Part shown: positions 21,450 through 30,476 of the stretch, piece after piece
How positions within the stretch are numbered: the first letter of the stretch is position 1
Layout of the letters: every line of letters begins with the position of its first letter
Assembly: GCA_018398575.1 (NCBI GenBank)
Contig: JAGTXZ010000020.1
Coordinates: 310,001 to 374,000, forward strand
Reading direction: 5' to 3'
Length of the DNA: 64,000 nt
Source: Ampelomyces quisqualis
Taxonomy: Eukaryota > Ascomycota > Dothideomycetes > Pleosporales > Phaeosphaeriaceae
The notes under the pieces: generated by a model
The model's database searches: none
Told to the model about the DNA's origin: nothing
What the model saw: only the letters and a program-made list of their open reading frames with translations
Program-made: the position numbers and the translations under genes

Positions 21450-23392
21450 ATAATACCAAGCCGTAGTTTACGTCAGTTTTGAACTAGCTATAGAGTTCGG
21501 AATCTGTAAGGTTGACCATACAGACTGGGCTCAACTCAACCACTTCTCGAGCCTACACGATAGGAAAGGGCCGCGTTGCGTCCTGCCATCAACTTATTCG
21601 AGTACGGCATATTCAGCTAATATGCTTCACCAAACTGAGAGTTCCCTACTTGAATCTTCATCCAAGTCTCACAAATCATGTAAAACTTCACGAAAAAAAA
21701 TTCAAGTGGCTGTCCAAGCGGTTGTCGGCCGACCAGCCGATCTTAGGAAGTTCCTCCAACCAATTGTTGGTCGTGGCAAAACGGTTTGGCCCAAAGCCAC
21801 GGCTGACTTGGTACGCTACAGACTACATAGTACAGTGTACGATGGAATTACGATGGCATGGTCACTCGCGACGATGGTAACGAGTACCACAAATTTCAAC
21901 TACCACCGAATAGTGGTGCTCATGCGGTTATTACTGTAATTTTCAGTCTCAAGGACGCGGAGATCAATGGAGAGGTCTTTTGGACTCAGTCAGAGGAGGC
22001 GTTCAAGGAGTCGGGCCTGTAGAGAAACTTCCTAGGTGCTTGACAGCTTTCTCTTTTTCTTATTCCTTTTCTTCACGGCAATTAATCACTGCTCGAAATA
22101 TACGATGTAGCCCCAACCACTATACTTGCCCATAGAAGAGCCAACGGACCTTTTTATTATATATGGGTTGGCTAGTCGGTTGAATTAAAACATACGCGTG
22201 TACCAATTCTTCGCTTTCTCACTTGATATCGATTCTTGATCCATCATACTGCAATTAAATAGTAAAGCAGATCGCCCCTTCAAAAATTTATGCCGAGCAT
22301 AGCCAACTACCTTTGCACTTACAGCGTGTAGGCTAGTGCACGATTTATCGCATCGACTTTCCACGGACCACGAGATAAATGCCACACTGCCTTCATCGAT
22401 CACACACAGTGCGTAATTTTTTCCACCTTTAGATTTATTCGAGCCACCAGCTTATTGAATGCACTGCTTTACCAACATAATCATGTCCCGATGTATATGC
22501 CACGATACAAGTGCACCAATCGAGTAGGAATAGCTAGTCGCACAAGATATCGTGCTTGAACCAAATTGAAAGCAAGCAGTGCAACCAAATTATTATCAGT
22601 TGACCTGAAATGACCCTCAAGCGGTCCTGAAAAGACAGAGCAGATTATTCAGCTGCATGTACTTACACGACAACAGAGATATGCCAGGCGCAACTCTGTC
22701 AAATCTAAGCGTCAGGTGGGAAAACTCTATTCCCGCACTTTGAAGATGATAAAAGAGCTGATACATATGTAGCATAACCACTAAAAATTGCCTTTGGAAA
22801 GTTGTTGAACACATGTGTGGACATGCAAACATATCCGTAGCTGTAGTCACTCTGGCTTCACTTCAGACCCGAGGAAAACAAGCTCCCAAAGTAAAGACTA
22901 AAAATGCTCAATTGGTACACGACCTACATGAACTATCCTACACAGCCCCTGCGACTATTGTAACCGGTTATATCAACTGCTCGGCGCTGCATGTGTATGG
23001 CCGAACGTAACTTGATGTTCTTGAAGCCAAGTGCCCAGAGCTTCACCACTGCATGATCACGCGGCGATGGTGGCTCCGCTCCGCTCAATAGGCGCCAAGT
23101 GCCTTAGTTGGCGGTGGCACAAGAGCCGAATACCTTGGATACCTGCACTAACCTATCTTAAGCCTTAGGATGATAGACCAAGGTCCAAGGCATGAGATAT
23201 AATTGGAAACCAGATCATGATACTGCTACTGTACTGCGTCGTCGTGATCGTGGTGGCTGAGCTTGCGTACGACATACCTGTAGTATACATCCAGTGACAA
23301 AAAGGATCAAATATATGCAGCCTCATGTGAAGTTCTAAGGAGAATTTGAAATTCCGCGAATTCGTCGCAAGCTATTTACGACCAAGCCCACG
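21450..23392. other. Gene-poor AT-rich stretch
   Basis: Nearly 2 kb without a recognisable gene. Composition is visibly more AT-rich than in the housekeeping blocks. Short frames here have no familiar motifs. It may hold strongly decayed accessory genes. A 5' exon of the membrane protein at 23393 could also lie here, but I could not define one. Confidence 0.4.
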
Positions 23393-24253
23393 ATGGCTAC
23401 ACCAACCATCCCAACAGTACCATTTCCAACACCAACAGCGGATGATGCTGATGATGACGACGATGATATCTCCTCAATTTTGCCAGCACAGCCATCGCTG
23501 AGTACTCCCATCTCAGAACAGCCATCACCAACGCCCATTGCTTCAGTCCCGGAACAGCCATCACCTCCGCCTATTGCTTCAGTTCCAGAAGCTGTACCTA
23601 CCGCAATCACACCAGACAGCTCTTTGAGTACTTCGAACGTACCTGGCCCACCTGGCTCAGTGACACCACTTGCGGACAACCTTTCCACTTCTACGCCACA
23701 ACCAGACAGTACTACAAACCACGATGGAAAGCTCAGTGTTGGAGTCAAAGCAGGTATAGGTGTCGGCGTCGCGATAACTGTGATCATGATGCTTATAGGA
23801 ATTTGGTTATTCCTGCGACGGCGAAAATGGCGACAGCAAAGGAAGCGGACGAATTCGCAATGCTCAAGATCATCAAATAAGCCGCACGATACAGAAAAAT
23901 CTCACACGACTGTTGGTGCGGATGTAAGAGCATATCGAGCACCCGCAGTGTTTGAAATGTCGAGTGGAGGAGACTTAACTGCTGATGACAAGGCCAGGCG
24001 TTACAGTGAGCTCGCAAGCCCGGTCATCGCTCAGGAGGTTCATGGTGACGGAGAATTTGCTGCTGAGTTGCAAGGATCCGCTGTCCCCTCAAGCACAGGA
24101 TCTAAGGAGACCGAGATGTGGTCTCCAAATGCCCCGAGTCACTCAGCGGAACAGTCTGTACCACGCGCGGAGAAGAAGAGTGGAGCAAGACTGTTTGATG
24201 ATGCACCGATAGATGACACAGACGCAGTTATGGATTACAACGATCGTCTGTGA
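23393..24253 (+). CDS. Single-pass membrane protein with Ser/Thr/Pro-rich ectodomain
   Basis: 286-residue frame. Residues 1-115 are rich in Ser, Thr, Pro and Asp, with a run of aspartates at about 18-25 and a 12-residue direct repeat (EQPSPTPIASVP, then EQPSPPPIASVP at 42-65). A transmembrane helix follows at about 119-141 (AGIGVGVAITVIMMLIGIWL), then a strong basic stop-transfer (RRRKWRQQRKR) and a 140-residue acidic, low-complexity cytoplasmic tail. The design is that of fungal Mid2/Wsc-like surface sensors or mucin-type membrane proteins. No signal peptide is visible; the frame stays open upstream to a stop at 23336, so a 5' exon may be missing or the gene may be truncated. Function is unknown. 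Confidence 0.55.
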   Translation: MATPTIPTVPFPTPTADDADDDDDDISSILPAQPSLSTPISEQPSPTPIASVPEQPSPPPIASVPEAVPTAITPDSSLSTSNVPGPPGSVTPLADNLSTSTPQPDSTTNHDGKLSVGVKAGIGVGVAITVIMMLIGIWLFLRRRKWRQQRKRTNSQCSRSSNKPHDTEKSHTTVGADVRAYRAPAVFEMSSGGDLTADDKARRYSELASPVIAQEVHGDGEFAAELQGSAVPSSTGSKETEMWSPNAPSHSAEQSVPRAEKKSGARLFDDAPIDDTDAVMDYNDRL

Positions 24254-24833
24254 ACGGTGGACAAGAAAGGAGGAGTTTGAGCACAAGCTCTCTCAACATC
24301 GAGTTACTCGGCCGCCACCTTGAGTGCGATGGCATGGTAGACTGAAGCTATTCATTAATACTATTCACGCTTGAACAATTGCATTGATCATGCGTGACGG
24401 GATCTACATTCATGTGCATGAATCAGCCACAGCGCCGACATCGGTGGTAAATCTACAGGTATGCATCAGACAGTGGTAATACTGTGAATGCGCTGCGAGT
24501 ATCCATTGAAGCTGTTAACAACGGCGAGTTGGGATATGAGACATGCAGTATAGTATTTTTGCAAACAGACTGCCCTGGCTACCGAGCTTTCACACTTTTA
24601 GTGCGGTCTGAATCCTCTCGGCTGTTCTCGCTTTGTAACAGAATACCGATGAGCCGTAATGGATAAGATTGTCGTCCTTTGCTTGTTGCTCACTGTGGTG
24701 AATGCACAATGGTAGTTCGAGGTTCTAATGAGGCTGCGGCTATCTCGATCCGCGAAAAGGACTCGTTCGGCTATAAGGATTTAAGGATTCAGAGCAGGAG
24801 CGCTTGCGATCAATTCAAGATGACTTTTGACGA
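24254..24833. other. Intergenic
   Basis: No gene recognised. A frame near 24484-24666 contains a YExxSxV string that loosely recalls the start of a HET domain, in line with the HET relic that follows, but this is too weak to call. Confidence 0.35.
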
Positions 24834-25295
24834 TTGCTCGAGGTAGCCACGGTCAGGCCTCAGGGAATTTCCATGCTGAAGAGTTTTAAGAATGTGTACG
24901 AGACACTCGGTCGTAATGAGAATAGTGCCCTCTCCAACATCATTCAACTCCCGTCCCCGCCCGTCTTCTCGAGAATCTGGAATGTACAGAAGATTATCGT
25001 TTCAAAGCACGTTGTCAAATCAAGCGGCAGCAACGTTATCTACTAGGACGACTTGATAGTCAGGCTAAGCATGCTTATAACGCGTCAAGTTTTCAGCTTC
25101 TTTACGACCCTCTGGACTGAGCTTGTAGATCACGGTGACTCCTTCCTGAAAATCTTCTCTGTTAAAGAATGGTTGCTTTCCTAGCATATGCCCCAGAAGT
25201 TCTTGTTCTTCTAGAGTTGTTCAACAGCGTATGTGTTTTCGACGCCACAGAAGCACAGGACCAAGTGTATGCTCTGTTTGGATTAATAAACTAGA
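24834..25295 (+). pseudogene. HET-domain gene relic
   Basis: The frame at 24834-25046 ends in FSRIWNVQKIIVSKHVVKSS then GSNVIY, which matches the FSRVWVVQE..LAK.V..G block of HET proteins. It is cut by TAG at 25044-25046 where family members usually have Trp (YWDDL), consistent with TGG to TAG. The sequence continues as DDLIVRLSML, meets more stops, changes frame and reaches FDATEAQDQVYALFGL, the DPRDKVYALLGL block of the family. No intact HET start is present. Two separate family blocks in the right order make a relic more likely than chance. Confidence 0.65.
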
Positions 25296-25854
25296 GGAGG
25301 AGCTAGTTGCAATTTTTTGATTACGCTATATAGACAATAAGTTCGTTTTCCAAAAGTTCGAATAATGCCTGAAGTTTCAAGCGTCTTACTCTGCTCAGAT
25401 AAAAGGAGGGCTCGTTGCTTCAGATGGCGCAGTACTAGCGTTTCTTTGTTTGAATGTAATCAACGATCGTCGAGACCTGACAACACGTGGCAAAGAAGGC
25501 AGACAGGGGTATGCATTTGCTAAATGTCACAATGTCGAGTCAGAGCAGAGGCTGGGTTTGGGCTCTTGTCTCATTGCCAAAACTGTTATGTGCCAGTACT
25601 GCTTTTGTCGCGAGATTGCGCTTACGAACATAATCTACAATATAAGCATGGATGGACTTAGTACAAAGCTATAAACATGAAGTCTTTTTTCACTACTTCC
25701 CCTTCTGCATGGCAACCCTTTTAGTCCTTCCTGAGAATGAATGAGCCTGCAAGACAAGACTCGTCTAGTCTGAATATTACTGGAGAATAGTAAAGGACAT
25801 CCATATCAACAGCATCATCAACCCACCCAGCAAAAACCAGCTCTACCCGCCCCT
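25296..25854. other. Intergenic
   Basis: No gene, repeat or RNA recognised between the HET relic and the next gene fragments. Confidence 0.4.
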
Positions 25855-26400
25855 TCAACAAACATCTCCAATATAGCGCCCCACGACATCTCCCACGACC
25901 CCTTCTCCCTCATCCCCGGTATCCTCCGCCACGCTCACGCTACCAAACTGTCCCCCGAACAAAACGAACCCCACAAACGCGTAAAACAAAATGCCGAATC
26001 GCACCAACCCTGCCGCGCCTGCGACTGAAGCACTCACCACGAGACAACATCGTCATTCCCCTCCCCAGGTGCGCGTCAAGCACACCAACGTAAGCAGCGG
26101 ATCGTGGTCCGTGGGCATCGACTGGGTAGTGTGGGATCGCACGACCAAAGAGAGCGGCAACGATTGCCTGACGTGGGAATTCTTGACTAACCACAAAAGT
26201 CAGGGACGTCCCGCTTGGAGAAACACGTGAGTGGATTTGCGGACGAGAATCCAAGGTGTGGTTTCTTCGTCGTGGCGCGCGCAAAGGCGGCGGGTTGTGT
26301 TGTTGGATAGTGTGTGGGCTGGCCGGACGCGAGCAGAAAAGAAGGGGTGTGAGAGGTAGATGTGCTGGGTTGCGGGACTGAGGAGTTTTGGGGTTGAGAA
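25855..26400 (-). pseudogene. Unidentified decayed gene, with a membrane segment
   Basis: Minus-strand protein-like blocks lie in different frames: HIYLSHPFFSARVRPAHTL, STHVFLQAGRP, RQAIVAALFGRAIPHYPVDA followed by HGPRSAAYVGVLDA, then a hydrophobic helix (VRFGILFYAFVGFVLFGGQF) with an acidic tail ending at 25855. Codon-like composition and the clean hydrophobic segment suggest an old gene, but the parts need frame changes to join. I do not recognise the family. Confidence 0.3.
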
Positions 26401-26632
26401 TCTGCAGAGAGCGGGCGGGAGTTAGCTTTTGGAGTGTGTTGTTGGGGACTGTTGTTCGAGGAGGAAGTGTATCACGGTATGAAGGACGACGGAGGAGTGG
26501 CTTGAGAACATGGAGGAGTTGAAGCAAGGGATTTCGAGTCAATTGCAGACGACAAACAAGGCTATTATCAACGCAAAGCTATCAAAACTCTAGATACGTG
26601 TTATTCTCCTACTCGTGCATCTAATCGCGTGA

Positions 26633-26803
26633 CCGCAAACAAGCCAGCTGTTCCAACACTTTTCCATAGAAGAAGTTCCCAGAGCGAACAAATACCCCAA
26701 TGTCCTCACGCCTGGCGACCTCAAACTGTCCAACATCCTCATACAAGACGGCCGCATCGTCGCCATCATCGACTGGGAATACGCCGGCTATTTTACCTGG
26801 TGG
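26633..26803 (+). pseudogene. Phosphotransferase (APH family) fragment
   Basis: Plus-strand reading RANKYPNVLTPGDLKLSNIL followed by IQDGRIVAIIDWEYAGYF. This is the catalytic core of an APH-family phosphotransferase (HGDLxxxNIL and IIDWE), with Pro in place of the usual His of HGD. The frame is short, has no start, and the sequence stops matching after about 26803. It is a truncated, probably dead copy, separate from the AIM9-like pseudogene at 19-21 kb. Confidence 0.7.
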
Positions 26804-27338
26804 GGAAACGTGTATACCTCGTACATACGGTTGAAACGCACGAGTAGCCGAGGCCGGCGTGGTGTGAGAGCCAGAAAGTTGGGTGCTCGACGCGAAAAGA
26901 CATCCTTGACGTGGAGGAGGAACATGCCGTGGATACCGAGAGTACGAGTCAGGGCCTCAATGTAATCAAAACCATTGAGCAATCCACGAACAAAACCTAA
27001 GCAGCGCAATTAATCAGGGCCAGTAATTTCCCCACTGTTGAAGAGAGTCCCTACCTGCTGTGCTGCCCGTATGCAACGGAAGCGTCTCACAGCTGAATGT
27101 GATAAACTCGGCTTGTCTGGTATTCTGTATTTGGCCCCAACGGCGTCGTTTTTGCAAAGGGGCGTGTGTGGCTATCGGCGTCTTGGATCGGTATCGCGAG
27201 TTCGGAATCACGTCTAACGCGCACTGCCGCGGGGGCGTGTTCTTCGAGGAAAAGCACGGCAAGAATTCACGGAGCCTTTGGCTGGAGGGGAACTGGCTAG
27301 AGTTGCAGCGGGAAGAAAAAATGCGATAGTCTCATGTC
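26788..27338 (-). pseudogene. Unidentified gene fragment with a well-formed intron
   Basis: Two minus-strand exons join in phase across a 58-nt intron at 27054-26997 (GTAGGG donor, GCTTAG acceptor): RQAEFITFSCETLPLHTGST then AG/FVRGLLNGFDYIEALTR and LLHVKDVFSRRAPNFLALTP. The joined text reads like a real protein, but I do not recognise it, the N-terminus has no credible start, and the 3' end runs antisense into the phosphotransferase fragment. It may be a truncated gene cut at a rearrangement breakpoint near 26800. Confidence 0.4.
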
Positions 27339-27925
27339 TCGCCGCGGTCGTTGGAGTTGGTGTCGTTGGTGCTTTGCGGTGAGGGGTTAATCTTTTTGCA
27401 GACCCAGCACTTGTTGCAGTCGTCGGCGCGTACGCGCTTCGCAAACAAATTTGCTGTTTGTGGATAGGGTGCTGGAAGGAGGTGAGTAAGAGGAGTGGTG
27501 CAATCACATCGTCCTGTGCTTTCATTTCTCAAGTACATCTGTAATGAATGAGGATGCCAAAACATCTAAAATTTCTTTCTCTATTTCATTTCTGCGACTT
27601 CATGACTGCTGTCTAGTCTAGAAACCAACATGTCTCGCCCTGGCTTGGAACTATCTCATCGACTCTTTGTCAGCGTTTGCTTTCGATTTGCACATGTCTC
27701 ATCACGGTTAGTTTGTATGATGGTGGTCGACTTTGAAATGTTGCTGCGTTTCGGGAAAGGCTTGATCCAGTTTCGTTGCCCTGTCATGGTCCTATAGCTG
27801 GCTCGCTTGATAGTATGAGGGTACTAAGAAGACTACCATCACATATGATCTCTAACAAGGGTCAAAAAGACGCCAATCCAGTCGTTGAACGTTGATTGAG
27901 AAGAGCGTAAATGATCGCGGAGATC
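27339..27925. other. Intergenic, 3' flank of the MFS gene
   Basis: Right edge of the accessory island. A Cys-containing leftward frame (CNKCWVCKK) at 27332-27565 has no recognisable relatives. Nothing else was seen. Confidence 0.4.
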
Positions 27926-29735
27926 CTACCAAAACGTCAACTTATCCGCCACCCAATCCGTCGCCTTGAAGAAAACATTATGCCTATGCCAAAAGCTCCG
28001 ATTTTTCTTCCCAAAGATATCTGTTGATACAGTTAGCAGAATTCCCTTGTGCTTTCCAACAGCCCACTTACACATTGGAATGGTCAACGCACAAACTCCC
28101 ACCTGCGCCGCTCCCACCGCGACAAATACCTCCTTGACCCCACCTCCCTTCCTCCCCGCTTCAACAATCCAGTCAAATCCCTTGAACGTCAGCGCAAACG
28201 AGAAAAGATTCTTGAAGACCAAGAGGCATGTGAAGGCTTCAATCTCCATATCCCGATGCGCATCAACGAGATACAGCGCCGACGCAACGGCTCCACACAC
28301 CATTCCCATAACAACCAGCGCGAAGAAGAAATCAGGCCAAAACCATCCGTACCGCTGGGCATCAGCAGCCGTGTATCCGAACCCGATGATGCCCGCTACG
28401 CCAAAGACGAGCTGCGGAACAACCAGCACAAGGCGAAACTCAGGCTCGTATGTCCCGCCATTCAGGCGCGTGAGCCACGCTGCCGAGGGGTCGGCGATGA
28501 GTCCGGAGAGAGCGAAGCCGAGCAAAGCCCCGATGAAGGCGCCCGTGTACATGTATCCGGTCTCCAGCTCGCCGAACCAGAGGGGCGGGCCGAGCATGAT
28601 GGCGGCGAGGGTGATGCCGATGAGCACGGTGAAGCCAATGAGCACGCCTTGGATTAGACAGGTCCAGAGGATGCCGGGATGGAGGAAGAGGGAAAAGGGG
28701 CGGAGGAGGAGGTGCAGGAATGAGTCTGGGGTTTTGCGGCCTGAGAAGGGGGAGAGGGTGGATAGATACGATGGCTGGGGCGAAGGCGACGAGATAGAAG
28801 TCGTTGATGTCGATGTAGGGACTTTTTCTTCTTCACTTCTTCTCTTGGCTGGGTCCGTCTCTTTCTGCGTGTCCACAACGACCAAATTCCCCAAACTATC
28901 CACTCCCCACCCTTCACCCCTCCAAACCGTCGTCTCAGGCACCCACAGCACCACACACGGTACCATGGCCGCCATGAAAATCGCAACAAAGTAAAACGTC
29001 CACTGATACCCCAGCCGATGCGTGATGATGCCAACGAACACGGGCGTGGCAAACGCGCCGCCAAACACGGCGAAGTTGACGAGCGCCATGCGCCCTCCAC
29101 GTTCATGCACGCAGTACATGTCCGCCACACTAGCATTGACCAGGGCTTCGAAGGGCGCGAGGCCCACGCCCTGGACGACTCTTGCTGCAAGGAAACTGTT
29201 GTAATTCGGCCCCGTGGCGCCGGCCCACACACAGCTCCCGATGATGAGTAACATGCCCAGAAGATAGACGTGGCGCTTGCCCCAGATACGTGCAGACGGG
29301 ACGATGACGAAGCCTGCTAATCCGACGCCGAGAAGGTGATACCCGGTTAACAGCGCCATGTCGGTGAAGTTGTGGCGGAAGAAGATGGCGAGGGAGACTG
29401 TATTTGCGGCAAGGAGTGGGGATAAAGTGGATGCGAGGATGGAAGTTAGTGAGAGGATGAGTGTAGCTATGTCACGGCGGGGGAGGGACCAGTTCTACGT
29501 ATGAACATGTATCAGTAAGTAGAATCAGACCCAATCTGCAACGTACAAGCGGATCATCCATGCCCTCACCCGGCTGCGGAACGAGCAATATCTTGCCCGT
29601 CTTATCATACTTCAACGCCCTCCCGCCCCTCGCGCCCGCGTCTTCGATGCGGCGCCGCTGCTCCTGCGAGTCGAGCACATGGGCGGTGCCAGGGACGTTG
29701 TCGAGCGCATGGTCGTCGAGGATGCCTAGGCCCAT
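27926..29735 (-). CDS. MFS transporter, DHA1/Hol1-like
   Basis: Plasma-membrane drug or solute transporter of the major facilitator superfamily. Three exons, 29735-29547, 29494-28072 and 28020-27926 (introns 52 and 51 nt), give 568 residues. The last intron (GTAAGT donor, GCTAAC branch) restores IPMYIFGKKNRSFWHRHN, the usual C-terminal segment. The hydrophilic N-terminus has the fungal DHA1 block LDSQEQRRRIEDAGARGGRA; DDPLNWSLPRRD precedes helix 1. About 12 helices follow with a long central loop (around residues 260-310). The SVADMYCVHERGGRMAL block and WVPET after helix 6 are family hallmarks of DHA1/Hol1 proton antiporters. Substrate is unknown. It is the first intact conserved gene after the accessory island. 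Confidence 0.88.
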
Positions 29736-30476
29736 TGTCGCGACGTTAGATCCAGTCCCCAGAGAAAAGCAGAGAAGGGTGTAGAAAAAAAGAAGAAGGC
29801 AGAGAAGGTGTCAGACGTGCAGCCAGCTGGAAATGCGCGGAGGTGGAGTTGTGCCGCCTGATCGCGCCGAGGCGAACGGGTCCAGAATGTTGAGGGGACG
29901 GAATGGGGTTGGTGATACGGATAGGCGCAGCTGAACTCTAAATCAACGGCCAATGAACGCGGCGCCGAAAGTGTCTCCGGCGCAGTGTCACCGGTGGTAG
30001 CAGCGACGGGACAGCAGCAGCGGCTTGGGAGTACATCGGTATTCAATTTGTACGTGTAGTCCACTACATAGGTATGCTTGCTGCGATTCACCCAGTCTGT
30101 GCCATTCTAACACTGCTTCAACTACCGCGGTCAAAGTACAGCCGCAGATAAATTCGCTCCAAGCTCGCGATATAACGCCACCGGCCAGACGAATCCTTAG
30201 CCAAAGACGCCTCCAATGAAAGTGTCAAGTTCCACAGCGCAATCCATGGTATCATATGCAGATGCATTGCGCCGATTCCCAACCCTTGCACCACAGAAAC
30301 CAGAAACCAGAAAGCAGATTCAGCTGGGACATGAAATTAGAAAATGAGAGGTGTGATACCCAAACGCCTGTCCCGTCCGTTGATAATGCCGAGGAAATGC
30401 TGCGCTGGCGTTGCGCATGCTCAAAAGATGTCTTGTGGTGTTTGTCTGTTTTTATGATGTTGCGCAAACCGACAGA
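29736..30476. other. Intergenic between MFS and ATG1
   Basis: Promoter of the leftward MFS gene plus the 3' region of ATG1. No coding frame or RNA gene was recognised. Confidence 0.45.

Noticed and set aside
22461..22600. Possible tRNA or small RNA in the AT-rich spacer
   Set aside because: No A-box/B-box pair or cloverleaf could be drawn by eye. A dedicated tRNA search would decide.
23335..23787. 150-residue Gly/Ser-rich minus-strand frame
   Set aside because: It arises from the complementary strand of the Ser/Thr/Pro-rich repeat region of the membrane protein.
27966..28994. 342-residue plus-strand frame opposite the MFS gene
   Set aside because: The minus strand encodes a clear 12-helix transporter with matching splice sites. 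This frame is a mirror of it.
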